A DNA stretch of 64,000 nucleotides from an uncultured Alphaproteobacteria bacterium. GTDB taxonomy: Bacteria; Pseudomonadota; Alphaproteobacteria; Methylaequorales; Methylaequoraceae. The stretch is from assembly GCA_902547955.1 (NCBI GenBank), contig CACCPY010000008.1:20491-84490 (forward strand), in the 5' to 3' direction. Within the stretch, counting starts at the first letter, position 1; each line of letters begins with the position of its first letter. The translations under genes were made by a program, and so were the position numbers. Under the pieces are notes generated by a model, which was given only the letters and a program-made list of their open reading frames with translations, had not been told where the DNA came from and did no database searches. This document shows, in pieces, positions 53,159 through 61,708 of this stretch.

Positions 53159-53770
53159 ATGAAAATTCTTTATAACGCTATTGCAGAGGACACTCAGAAA
53201 AAACTAATAAATGAAATAAAAAGTTTGATTTCAGACGCCCCATTAATTCGCCCAGTAATGCCCAGATGGAATAAACCTTTTAATACTCTTATAACTAATG
53301 CTGGTGTGTGGGGATGGGTCTCAGATAAGTTTGGTTACAAATATGTAAAATTTCATCCAAAAACAAACAAAAAGTGGCCTAAAATACCTTTGCTCTTTTA
53401 TGACATATGGAAACAATTTTCAGGATATAAGAAGTTGCCTGACTGTTCATTAATAAACGTTTATCCAGATCAAAATGCCAGCCTTGGTTTACACCAAGAT
53501 AAAGATGAAGAATGTTTCAAAGCACCAGTTGTTTCAATATCAATTGGAAATACTGCGGTGTTTAAATATGGAAAGGATAAAAAAAATTTGAAAACTGCTG
53601 TTCTTCCCTCAGGATCTATCGTAGTTCTAAAAGATTACTCTAGATTATATTATCATTCTATTTCAAAACTTCTGACAAATAAAATTTCAGAAGTTAGAGA
53701 AAACTCTCTGTATCTTAAAAACTTTACTGAGGGAAGGGTAAGTATTACGCTAAGAAGATTTTCTAAATAG
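53159..53770 (+). CDS. alkB: AlkB-family 2-oxoglutarate/Fe(II) dioxygenase
   Basis: A 203-aa oxidative demethylase that repairs 1-methyladenine and 3-methylcytosine in DNA or RNA. Iron ligands are in LHQDKDE (HxD) with a distal His expected at YYHSIS. The 2-oxoglutarate-binding RxNxTxR-type motif reads RVSITLRRF, with Ser in place of Asn. The substrate-lid region INVYPDQNASLGLHQDKDE is typical. It is divergent from dnaK and convergent with grpE. Confidence 0.92.
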   Translation: MKILYNAIAEDTQKKLINEIKSLISDAPLIRPVMPRWNKPFNTLITNAGVWGWVSDKFGYKYVKFHPKTNKKWPKIPLLFYDIWKQFSGYKKLPDCSLINVYPDQNASLGLHQDKDEECFKAPVVSISIGNTAVFKYGKDKKNLKTAVLPSGSIVVLKDYSRLYYHSISKLLTNKISEVRENSLYLKNFTEGRVSITLRRFSK

Positions 53771-53781
53771 AAAACCTATTT

Positions 53782-54363
53782 TTATTTTTTTTCAGAGCCC
53801 ATTGAAACTATCACCATCGCCGGTCTCAACAACCTATCACCAATCATAAAACCTTTTTGTAATTCTTCCACTATTATACCATCTGGTTTGTCACTATTAA
53901 CTTTTGACACAGCTTGATGAAGCTCTGGATTAAATTTCTGATCTAAAGAATCAAATTTTTTTATTCCATTTTTTTCTAATGCGTCTCCTAGTTCTTTTTC
54001 AATGGCTTGTATACCAATTACTAAATTTTTTAAAACTTTATTTTCCTCTACGTTTTCATTTTTAACTGAATTCATCGCTCTCTGAAAATTATCAGTTGCA
54101 GGAAGTAAAGATAATGCAAAATTTTTTGTAGCGTATTTTAGATTATCTTCCGTTTCTTTTTCATGTCGCTTTCTTAAGTTATCATTCTCAGCCAGTGATC
54201 TCAAAAGTTTGTCTTCAACATCTTTGAGTTTTTGTTTCAACTCTTCAACAGTCTTTTGTAATTCACTAGTGTTTGTTTGACTGGCGTTATTCTTATTTTT
54301 TGGGTTTGATATGTTCTTTTTTTGAACATCTTTATTTTTTTCAATATTATCTTTTGGATTCAC
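53782..54363 (-). CDS. grpE: Nucleotide exchange factor GrpE
   Basis: A 193-aa GrpE with a long N-terminal coiled coil (LQKTVEELKQKLKDVEDKLL, then AENDNLRKRHEKETED) and the beta-domain core FNPELHQAVSKV, IVEELQKGFMIGDRLLRPAMV. It releases ADP from DnaK. The start codon is GTG at 54363, supported by a strong AGGAGG five bases upstream. It lies 8 bp after hrcA on the same strand. Confidence 0.95.
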   Translation of the reverse strand: MNPKDNIEKNKDVQKKNISNPKNKNNASQTNTSELQKTVEELKQKLKDVEDKLLRSLAENDNLRKRHEKETEDNLKYATKNFALSLLPATDNFQRAMNSVKNENVEENKVLKNLVIGIQAIEKELGDALEKNGIKKFDSLDQKFNPELHQAVSKVNSDKPDGIIVEELQKGFMIGDRLLRPAMVIVSMGSEKK

Positions 54364-54371
54364 AAAACCTC

Positions 54372-55475
54372 CTAGTTAGTGATTTGAAACTTTTTTCCTA
54401 TTAACTTGGCTGTATAATCAACAACAGGGATGATCTTTGCATAATTAATTCTCATCGGGCCAATCACCCCAATGGCTCCAATGATTTCCTTATCCTTATT
54501 TCTAAAAGGACTTATAATGGTGGAACACCCGGTAAAGCCAAAAAGATTATTCTCGGAACCTATATAGATTTGCAGGCCCTCTGCTTGTTGAGTTTCATCT
54601 AAAATTCCTATTAAGTTCCTTTTATTCTCAAGTTTTTCAATCAAAACCCTTGCATCCTCTAATTGCTCAATAGCACTGACATCATCTAATAATTTAGATG
54701 TACCCGTAACTATTAATTTATTTTTTTTACTTGCATCATCCCAACAAGCAATTCCCTCATTTATTAATTTTTCCGCGACTTTATCAATATTTAACTTGTC
54801 ATTTTGAATTTCTTCATTAATTATTTTTTTACTTTCAATTAGAGTTCTGCCCTTAATTATAGAGTTCAAGTAATTTGTCGTTTCGATCAAGAGAGAACTA
54901 GGTAAACCTTTAGGAATTTTAATTATTCTGTTTTCGATTATACCATCTTCTGTAATTAAAATAACTAACGCTCTATCCTTACTCATTGGAACAAATTCAA
55001 TGTGCTTTAAAAAACCATCAAGCTTTGGTGCTAAAACAATTCCAGCGCAATCAAGTAAGCCTGATAATAATGAACCAGCCTCACTGCACATTTGATCAAG
55101 ATTAACCGAGTTAGTATTAATGTTATTTTTAATTTCGTTACTTTCTGAGCTTGATATTTTTTTAACTTGTAGCAGTCCATCAACAAAAAATCTCATACCT
55201 AAATCAGTAGGAACTCTGCCTGAGGATGTGTGATTAGACTTTAATAAGCCTGCCTCTTGAAGATCATACATAACATTTCTCACAGAAGCAGGAGATAGTT
55301 TTTCTCCCATTTTTATTGAAAGCTTTCTTGACCCAATAGGCTTTCCATCTTTTAAAAAATCATCAACAATAAGTTTAAAAATTTTTCTAGATCGCTCGTC
55401 CATATCTAGAATTTTATAAGACTCTCTTTTACTTAGGAGTGAATTAGTGAATTTAAGATTGTTTTTTTGTTCCAT
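54372..55475 (-). CDS. hrcA: Heat-inducible repressor HrcA
   Basis: A 367-aa HrcA with N-terminal winged helix (FLKDGKPIGSRKLSIKMG, ASVRNVMYDLQEAGLL) and the HrcA core (HTSSGRVPTDLGMRFFVD). The C-terminal block is IGPMRINYAKIIPVVDYTAKLI. HrcA represses groESL through CIRCE inverted repeats; I see none in this window, so its target is elsewhere. It is co-directional with grpE and divergent from rph, the standard order in alphaproteobacteria. Confidence 0.95.
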   Translation of the reverse strand: MEQKNNLKFTNSLLSKRESYKILDMDERSRKIFKLIVDDFLKDGKPIGSRKLSIKMGEKLSPASVRNVMYDLQEAGLLKSNHTSSGRVPTDLGMRFFVDGLLQVKKISSSESNEIKNNINTNSVNLDQMCSEAGSLLSGLLDCAGIVLAPKLDGFLKHIEFVPMSKDRALVILITEDGIIENRIIKIPKGLPSSLLIETTNYLNSIIKGRTLIESKKIINEEIQNDKLNIDKVAEKLINEGIACWDDASKKNKLIVTGTSKLLDDVSAIEQLEDARVLIEKLENKRNLIGILDETQQAEGLQIYIGSENNLFGFTGCSTIISPFRNKDKEIIGAIGVIGPMRINYAKIIPVVDYTAKLIGKKFQITN

Positions 55476-55506
55476 ATCTGTTTAATAATTCAAATTATAT
55501 TTAAGT

Positions 55507-56220
55507 ATGAGAAAATTCAATAGAAAAAAAGATCAAATTAGAGATTTAACAATAGAAACTGATGTAAATAAAAATTCAGATGGTTCGTGTATTATTAGAC
55601 TAGGAGACACTCATGTAATATGCACTGCCTCGTTTGAGAATGATGTTCCTCAGTGGCTAAAAAATAGAGATTCAGGTTGGATAACTGCTGAATATGGTAT
55701 GTTACCAGCCTCCACTTCATCAAGAAATAAAAGAGAAGCTGCAAAAGGTAAGCAAACTGGAAGAACTGTTGAAATACAAAGATTAATTGGGCGGTCGTTG
55801 AGGACAGTTGTTGATTTAAAAAAAATAAAAGGTTGTCAGCTAATTCTTGATTGTGATGTAATTCAAGCTGACGGCGGAACAAGAACTGCAGCTATTTCAG
55901 GAGCATTTGTAGCCTTGTCTATTGCTGTAAAGAAATTATTAAAAAATAAAATTTTGAAAGAAAATCCCATTAAAGATTATCTTTCAGCCATCTCCTGCGG
56001 CATTGTGAATGGAGAGGTTTATGTTGATTTAGACTACACTGAAGATTCAAAGGCTGACGTGGATGCAAATTTTATTTTTTCAAAAAATTTGGGAATCGCC
56101 GAAGTCCAAGTCTCTGGTGAGGGATTTACATTTAGCTCAGAGAATTTAAATAATATGTTAACAATGAGTGAAAATTCAGTAAGACAAATTTTTGAAATAC
56201 AAAAAAAAGTTTTAAGTTGA
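55507..56220 (+). CDS. rph: Ribonuclease PH
   Basis: A 237-aa phosphorolytic exoribonuclease that trims tRNA 3' ends. The signature block EYGMLPASTSSRNKREAAKG, IQRLIGRSLRTVVDLKK and CDVIQADGGTRTAAISGAFV are intact. Phosphate is its co-substrate. It overlaps rdgB by three bases (TTGA), so the two are coupled. It starts at ATG 55507, 31 bp from the hrcA start. Confidence 0.97.
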   Translation: MRKFNRKKDQIRDLTIETDVNKNSDGSCIIRLGDTHVICTASFENDVPQWLKNRDSGWITAEYGMLPASTSSRNKREAAKGKQTGRTVEIQRLIGRSLRTVVDLKKIKGCQLILDCDVIQADGGTRTAAISGAFVALSIAVKKLLKNKILKENPIKDYLSAISCGIVNGEVYVDLDYTEDSKADVDANFIFSKNLGIAEVQVSGEGFTFSSENLNNMLTMSENSVRQIFEIQKKVLS

Positions 56221-56822
56221 ATAAAGATTTTTTAAATAATCAAACCGTGGTAATTGCGTCTCATAACCCAGGAAAAATAATGGAATTTAGGAGTTTATTA
56301 TCAGCTTATAACGTAAATGTGATTACTGCATCAGATATTAATGTCCCAGATGTAGAAGAGGTTGGAAAAAGTTTTAAAGCGAATTCAATTTTAAAAGCTA
56401 AAAACATTCCAGACGAACATATTTGTATATCTGATGATTCAGGCCTTTGTATAGATTCTTTGAATGGTTTTCCAGGAATCTACTCCGCAAGATTTGCAAA
56501 AAAAAGTGGCGGATGGAATAAGGCTATGCAAGAGCTTTATAAAAGAATTTTAGAAAAAAAGGGGGGCTGCTTTAAGGCATCATTTTACTGTGTAATTACT
56601 TTAAAATGGTATAATAAGTGGCTTAAGTCTTTTTCAGGGAAAATAACAGGCCATATCAGTTGGCCACCTAAAGGAAAGAACGGTTTCGGCTATGACCCTA
56701 TTTTTGTTCCTTCAGGTTTCAAACAAACTTTTGCAGAAATGTTGCACAAAGAAAAAATTCTATTAGATCATAGATTTATTGCATTTCAAAAGCTTGCTAA
56801 ATTACATCTAACCGGCAACTAG
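56217..56822 (+). CDS. rdgB: RdgB/HAM1 non-canonical purine NTP pyrophosphatase
   Basis: A 201-aa ITPase/XTPase that removes dITP and XTP. The substrate-binding VIASHNPGKIMEF, the SDDSGLCIDSLNGFPGIYSA block and the C-terminal FGYDPIFVPSG and DHRFIAFQKL motifs are present. The start is TTG at 56217, overlapping the rph stop as TTGA; no ATG precedes the conserved N-terminus. The 3' end overlaps the convergent lipoprotein gene by 26 bp. Confidence 0.94.
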   Translation: MNKDFLNNQTVVIASHNPGKIMEFRSLLSAYNVNVITASDINVPDVEEVGKSFKANSILKAKNIPDEHICISDDSGLCIDSLNGFPGIYSARFAKKSGGWNKAMQELYKRILEKKGGCFKASFYCVITLKWYNKWLKSFSGKITGHISWPPKGKNGFGYDPIFVPSGFKQTFAEMLHKEKILLDHRFIAFQKLAKLHLTGN

Positions 56823-58674
56823 AAATTTTTTCAGTTAGATTTTTTCCTTTATTTTTTTTTATGTATGTTTCACGTTTTAATGAACCAGACTTGACTTGAC
56901 TGTTAGTAAAACGACCTTCATGAATTTTATTTTCAGAGTATTCGTCATAAAATTTAAATTCATTTACAAAATCTATTAAATCAAAAAGATGAAAATTAAC
57001 TGAAGTTGGACTTTTAGAAAAAACATCCCGATAATTTTTGGTAAAGGATTCACTTCTTTTTTTTAGATTAGTTACAAAAAACGTATTTTCAAAAACTGGG
57101 TCAGTTTTTAATGTATCTTCCCACAAACTAGTTCCGTAAACAAATGTATTATTCGCATTAATATCATAAAATGCTAAATGCGATAATATTTCTAACAATT
57201 TATCGCCTTCTGAGGCAACAATTATTGCGTCAAAAGGGGAATCAATTGTTAATTGTCTTTCCAATCTTTTAAGCATTCTTTTCTTTTCATTTTTTGGAAT
57301 AGTTTGGTCATCAGAAATTTGATTAACCTTTGCTTTTAATATATTTTTTCTTTTTTCAAAATGACTTATTGATTTTATTTCTTGATTTAAATCTTTCTTA
57401 TTATCAAGCTCCACAAAAGAGATATTTATATTTTTAAGAGACAACGTTCTCAAATTTTCTTGAACACTTTCTTTAATGATCTCACCATATCTGTCTTTAT
57501 GGTGAATCAATAATAAATCTTTAATATCTTTAAATTTTAGATCTGATATTATGCAAGAAATTTGGTCTTTTGGATTTTGCCCTGAGACAATTATATTATC
57601 TGATATATTTGATAAATCAGGCGAGAGACTAAAAAAAACCATAGAATTATCTTTCGAAAATCTTCGTTTAAGTGCTTTAGTTTCGTATGAAAAAATTGGT
57701 CCAATGAAGATTTCAACTTTATCTTTCTTTCCATTCAATGCTGCATTAATCGCACCCTCTGCGGTTCCTTTGGTGTCGTAAATCTTGAAAATAATATCCA
57801 TTGGTTTGTTAGCCAAACTATACCTAAAAGTATTTAAAACCAGTGAACCAGCTGATCTTTTTTCACCTGTTAAGGGCAATAAAAGTCCAACGTAATTATT
57901 TTTTGTTTTTCTAACTTTTCTATCTAGATCTTTTCTAGTTTTTCGAGGGTCAAGAAATACGAAGTTTTGGTTCTCAATTTTTTCTTCATTTACTGTTTCA
58001 GAAATGGACTGATCTTGTTCCTGTAAAAGGTTATCATTTTTATCTATTTCTGTGTAAAAATCCTCTTCGTCATCATCAAAAAAGTTTTCGGCGTCTTCGA
58101 CAATTATTATCTCATCCTTTTTTTCATTAAGATTCACATTCTTATTTCCTAAGTTTTTACCATCATTATTTTCTATTTTAGATTCGTAAGCATTAAAGTT
58201 TCCACTAGGTTTTTTTAAAACAATTTTTTCTTTTTTGTCTTTATCAATATTATCGGCTTCTATTTTTTTTGACTCTTCGTCATCAGACGAAAAAAAACCG
58301 GTGAAGAAATCCAGAATCCTTTTTTCATCTTCAACTTTTTTTTGCTCAAAAAGCGTCTCGTTTAGCTCTTTTGGTTTACTTTTTGATTCAATAAAGTCCA
58401 ATATCCTTTTATCGCCCTCAATTTTGTCTGGAATAAATAATTGATCATTATTTTTAGGTTTATCAGTACTTGAAGAAATATCACTACTTTCTTTAGTTTC
58501 AATTTCTTCGCTTTTATCTTCTTGTAATATTTCTTTTTTTTCCTCTTCTACAAAAAGAGTAGTTTTTATTTTTTCTAATGATTGATTAAGTTGACATGAA
58601 GTTGCAAAAAATAAAAGGGGGAATAAAATTCTACTTACTCGTGAAAAGTTTATGTAATTGGGATATAATGCCAT
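56797..58674 (-). CDS. LppC/LpoA-like penicillin-binding-protein activator lipoprotein
   Basis: A 625-aa lipoprotein. From ATG 58674 (MALYPNYINFSRVSRIL) the signal peptide ends in FATSC, giving a lipid-modified Cys. Residues about 40-235 are low-complexity and acidic, with a repeated KRILDF motif. The C-terminal part is a type I periplasmic-binding-protein fold (NYVGLLLPLTGEKRSAGSLV, then IIVASEGDKLLEILSHLAFY), as in LppC/LpoA activators of peptidoglycan synthases. A TTG at 58725 would extend it into lolA. The acidic spacer is unusually long. Its ATG is one base away from the divergent lolA ATG. Confidence 0.78.
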   Translation of the reverse strand: MALYPNYINFSRVSRILFPLLFFATSCQLNQSLEKIKTTLFVEEEKKEILQEDKSEEIETKESSDISSSTDKPKNNDQLFIPDKIEGDKRILDFIESKSKPKELNETLFEQKKVEDEKRILDFFTGFFSSDDEESKKIEADNIDKDKKEKIVLKKPSGNFNAYESKIENNDGKNLGNKNVNLNEKKDEIIIVEDAENFFDDDEEDFYTEIDKNDNLLQEQDQSISETVNEEKIENQNFVFLDPRKTRKDLDRKVRKTKNNYVGLLLPLTGEKRSAGSLVLNTFRYSLANKPMDIIFKIYDTKGTAEGAINAALNGKKDKVEIFIGPIFSYETKALKRRFSKDNSMVFFSLSPDLSNISDNIIVSGQNPKDQISCIISDLKFKDIKDLLLIHHKDRYGEIIKESVQENLRTLSLKNINISFVELDNKKDLNQEIKSISHFEKRKNILKAKVNQISDDQTIPKNEKKRMLKRLERQLTIDSPFDAIIVASEGDKLLEILSHLAFYDINANNTFVYGTSLWEDTLKTDPVFENTFFVTNLKKRSESFTKNYRDVFSKSPTSVNFHLFDLIDFVNEFKFYDEYSENKIHEGRFTNSQVKSGSLKRETYIKKNKGKNLTEKISSCRLDVI

Positions 58675-58675
58675 A

Positions 58676-59275
58676 ATGTTTAATTTAAGAATTATTATAT
58701 TAATTTTAACAATTTTTGTATACAAAAGTTCAATTGCTGAGGTTAATGAACAAAAAATATTAAAATATCTTCAAAATTTTAATTCATTAATGTCTGATTT
58801 CATACAAGTAAATAACAATGGAGACGTTTTGTCAGGTAAAATATCTATCTCAAGGCCAGGAAAAGTTAGAGTTGAGTACAATGAGGTTCCTCTTTTAATT
58901 ATTAGCGATGGAAAAAAAATAGCATCAATAAATAAAGAATTAGAATCAATTACTTTCTATAGAATTAAAGATATCCCTCTGGCTTTATTGTTATTTAAAA
59001 ATTTTAGTCTCGATAACATTCAGATTTTAGATTACTCAGATATTGAAAATCAACTTAGAATAAGGCTAAAAGAAAAGAACAAAATGAGTGAAGGATTTAT
59101 AGATGTGTTATTTGAAAAAAATACTTTTACTCTAAAAAAATGGATTGTTTTTACGAACAAGGTTAACAAAACTGAAGTTTTGTTAGAAAATATTAAGTTA
59201 AATGTAAATATACAAAATGAAATTTTTCAAATTGACGAAAGTGATCCAAGACATCCTATATGGAGGGATTATTAA
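58676..59275 (+). CDS. lolA: Outer-membrane lipoprotein carrier LolA family protein
   Basis: A 199-aa periplasmic protein: signal peptide (MFNLRIIILILTIFVYKSSIAE), then LQNFNSLMSDFIQVNNNGDVLSGKISISRPGKVRVEYNE in pattern, which is the LolA/LppM-like half-barrel start. PLLIISDGKKIASIN follows. LolA ferries lipoproteins across the periplasm; alphaproteobacterial proteins of this group are often annotated as outer membrane lipoprotein carriers. It starts at ATG 58676, which leaves a single base between it and the divergent lipoprotein's start codon. Confidence 0.85.
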   Translation: MFNLRIIILILTIFVYKSSIAEVNEQKILKYLQNFNSLMSDFIQVNNNGDVLSGKISISRPGKVRVEYNEVPLLIISDGKKIASINKELESITFYRIKDIPLALLLFKNFSLDNIQILDYSDIENQLRIRLKEKNKMSEGFIDVLFEKNTFTLKKWIVFTNKVNKTEVLLENIKLNVNIQNEIFQIDESDPRHPIWRDY

Positions 59276-59286
59276 AAAATCAAAAA

Positions 59287-59931
59287 TTAAATTTTGATAA
59301 AGTATTTTTTCGAGTCATTAATTAAAACAGATGGTTCGTTAGGGTTATTCTCGATTTTTTTTCTCAATCTGTAAATTAATGATTCAAGGGTATGGGTATC
59401 GAGTTCTTTATTATGCTTCCAAACCTCAGAAAGAATTTGCGTTTTAGTTGCACCACCATTTTTTTTTAGCATATAATTTAAAAATTTACTTTCCAGTTCT
59501 GTAAGATTTATTACTGATGAAGATTTTTCTTCAAATAACTGTGAGGTTTTAGTATTATAAAAATATTTGCCAAGTTTATACCTTTTATAATTTATTTTTG
59601 TTACTTTATTAAGCCTTTCTACTTCTTTAATTAGTTCATTATACACCAAAGGTAAACTAATATATGTAGCGTTTGGAAAATCTTCATCTATATTGATTTT
59701 TTGTTCTTTAAAAATAACTAAATTGTAGAGCTTAGAATTTAATTTTTTTAAATCTCTTAATGACGCCTTTGATTCTAGAAAAAAAAATAAAAAAGGAGTT
59801 TTAAAACTTTTTTTTGGAAGTTCATTTATCCTTGAAAGGGTTTTTAAAAAATATCCTTCCTTTTCAAGAAGAAGAGACAACTTACTAAAAAAGAAATTTT
59901 TTTTTGTAATAAATATGATACTTTTTGCCAA
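59287..59931 (-). CDS. OmpR-like winged-helix protein with degenerate receiver domain
   Basis: A 214-aa protein. The C-terminal 95 residues are a standard OmpR/PhoB winged helix (INLTELESKFLNYMLKKNGG, TKTQILSEVWKH, LDTHTLESLIYRLRKKIE). The N-terminal part has the predicted alternation of a receiver domain (IIFITKKNFFFSKLSLLL) but no acidic pair, and the phospho-acceptor position reads FLES rather than an Asp. It is therefore probably phosphorylation-independent. The only start is TTG at 59931, since no in-frame ATG or GTG precedes the domain. Targets unknown. Confidence 0.8.
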   Translation of the reverse strand: MAKSIIFITKKNFFFSKLSLLLEKEGYFLKTLSRINELPKKSFKTPFLFFFLESKASLRDLKKLNSKLYNLVIFKEQKINIDEDFPNATYISLPLVYNELIKEVERLNKVTKINYKRYKLGKYFYNTKTSQLFEEKSSSVINLTELESKFLNYMLKKNGGATKTQILSEVWKHNKELDTHTLESLIYRLRKKIENNPNEPSVLINDSKKYFIKI

Positions 59932-59942
59932 TTAACCCTCTT

Positions 59943-60452
59943 ATGTCAAATATCTTTGTAAATAGATCTAATAATAAAAATATAGCATACCTTTTTTTTC
60001 AAAATAAAAAAATAACTTGTGCAGTTGGAAAAAATGGAATTGGAATTAAAAAAAAAGAGGGTGATTTGATTACCCCAAAAGGAACTTTTAAAGTTGTCAA
60101 TGTGTTTTATAGATCTGATAAACTTAATAAAATTAAATCAGGAATACCAGTCTTTGAAATAAAAAGAAAGTATAGATGGTGTACTGACCCAAGAAACCAT
60201 AATTACAATTCATTAATAGTTGGAAAAACTAATTGTACCTATGAAAATTTATACAGAGACGATGATATTTATGACTTAGTTGTGGTTTTGAATTACAATT
60301 TAAGAAAAAAAAAGTATAAAGGTAGCGCAATCTTTATTCATTGCAAATCTAAGGAAAATAAATTTACTGAGGGTTGCATTGGAATTGAAAAAGAACAACT
60401 TAAGCAAATAATTAGAAAGTTAACACCTCTTACAAGACTTATAATATCTTAG
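59943..60452 (+). CDS. L,D-transpeptidase (YkuD) family protein
   Basis: A 169-aa YkuD-domain protein with the catalytic pattern H-x(n)-GC: IFIHCKSKENKFTEGCIGI, the nucleophile being the Cys in EGCIGI. The segment KKKEGDLITPKGTFKV is the usual YkuD substrate-loop region. No signal peptide is seen from the ATG at 59943, so the protein may not be exported by Sec, or may act on another substrate. It is divergent from the response-regulator-like gene (11 bp between start codons) and overlaps yggS convergently by 4 bp. Confidence 0.85.
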   Translation: MSNIFVNRSNNKNIAYLFFQNKKITCAVGKNGIGIKKKEGDLITPKGTFKVVNVFYRSDKLNKIKSGIPVFEIKRKYRWCTDPRNHNYNSLIVGKTNCTYENLYRDDDIYDLVVVLNYNLRKKKYKGSAIFIHCKSKENKFTEGCIGIEKEQLKQIIRKLTPLTRLIIS

Positions 60453-61120
60453 GATCTTTTTCCAAAGATTCCTGAGCCAACTCTCAGATAAGTTGCTCCA
60501 AATTTTACAGCCTTTTCAAAATCATTTGTCATTCCCATACTTGCGTGTTGAAGATTGTGGTTATCGCACAACTGTCTTAAGAGATTAAAATACAATGATG
60601 GATCTTCATCATATGGTGGAATACACATTAGGCCGTCGACTTTTAACTTTTGATCTTTTACAGTCCATTCAATGAAATCTGAAAGATCCGAAATTTTAAC
60701 TCCACTTTTTTGCTCCTCATTTCCAATGTTGACCTGAACAAAGAACTTATAAGTGCGGGCATGATATTCAGAATTTAATAGATCTTTGATTTTAAGAACT
60801 ATTTTTTCCCTATCAATTGTTTGAATAACATCAAAAATTTCTAAAGCTATTTTCACTTTGTTTGACTGTAAAGGGCCGATTAAATGAAGTTCTAAATTAT
60901 CATAATTATTTTTTAATGATTTCCATTTAATAAAAGCCTCTTGAACTTTATTTTCACCAAAAATTTTATGCCCATCTTCAATAACCTTTTTTATGGTTTC
61001 CTCAGGAAATGTTTTTGATACCGCAATGAGCTTTGGATTTTTTGAGGTTTGAGAATATTCTTTATGTAATTTACTTATTTGACTTATAATACCTCTATAA
61101 TTTTTAACTACATCTGACAT
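60449..61120 (-). CDS. YggS/PLPBP family pyridoxal-phosphate homeostasis protein
   Basis: A 223-aa single-domain, fold-type III PLP-binding protein. The PLP lysine lies in KLIAVSKTFPEETI, with FGENKVQEAFIKW, LHLIGPLQSNKVK and the C-terminal ASMGMTNDFEKAVKFGATYLRVG conserved (reading MGMTND for the usual MGMSxD). It buffers PLP and affects amino-acid and keto-acid balance. It sits next to a ThiE-like gene and leuS, a typical alphaproteobacterial neighbourhood. Confidence 0.93.
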   Translation of the reverse strand: MSDVVKNYRGIISQISKLHKEYSQTSKNPKLIAVSKTFPEETIKKVIEDGHKIFGENKVQEAFIKWKSLKNNYDNLELHLIGPLQSNKVKIALEIFDVIQTIDREKIVLKIKDLLNSEYHARTYKFFVQVNIGNEEQKSGVKISDLSDFIEWTVKDQKLKVDGLMCIPPYDEDPSLYFNLLRQLCDNHNLQHASMGMTNDFEKAVKFGATYLRVGSGIFGKRS

Positions 61121-61122
61121 AA

Positions 61123-61707
61123 ATGAAAATAACCAAAAAAAATTTCAACAACGTTCCAAAAGAATGGTTGTTTTTTAATCCAATAAATAATTCTCATGAT
61201 AAATACTTTTTCAAAATTTCCAATAAGACAGGTGTAATTTTTTTTTATGAAAACAGTAAAGAAGAAGAAAAATATTTGAAAAAAATCAAGCCTTATGCAG
61301 AGTGGTGCCAAAACAAAGGAATAAACTTTTTAATTCAAAGCTCCATTTACTGGGCTAATAAATATAGCGCTTTTGGTATTTTTCTTGATAGGAAAAATTT
61401 GTCAATAAGGCATAAACTCTCTTTAGCCTCCTTTAAAAAAAAGATTTTAGTTGCTGGTAAAGTCCATAACCTAAATGAAGCCAATAAATTCGGAAAATTT
61501 CTAAATATGGTTTTCATTTCAAATGTTTTTGATACTCAGAGTTATCCAGATAAAAAAAAGCTTTCATTGTTTTATTTTTTTTCAATGTGTTTTTTACTTA
61601 AAAAAAAGAAGGTTTTTGCTTTAGGTGGTGTAAATAAAAGTAATTTTAAAAAACTAAAAAATAGGTATCTTTATGGTTTTGGTGCTATAAGTTATTTTAA
61701 GAATTAA
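61123..61707 (+). CDS. ThiE-like (thiamine-phosphate-synthase superfamily) protein
   Basis: A 194-aa TIM-barrel-like protein between yggS and leuS, where alphaproteobacteria often carry a thiamine phosphate synthase homologue. [19 protein letters not shown] and [28 protein letters not shown] match ThiE-type phosphate-binding C-terminal strands (ALGG in place of the usual ALGGI-x motif). The N-terminal half is strongly diverged and Lys-rich, and the pyrophosphate-binding residues are not evident, so it may not make thiamine. Its ATG is 2 bp from the divergent yggS start. Confidence 0.65.
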   Translation: MKITKKNFNNVPKEWLFFNPINNSHDKYFFKISNKTGVIFFYENSKEEEKYLKKIKPYAEWCQNKGINFLIQSSIYWANKYSAFGIFLDRKNLSIRHKLSLASFKKKILVAGKVHNLNEANKFGKFLNMVFISNVFDTQSYPDKKKLSLFYFFSMCFLLKKKKVFALGGVNKSNFKKLKNRYLYGFGAISYFKN

Positions 61708-61708
61708 C

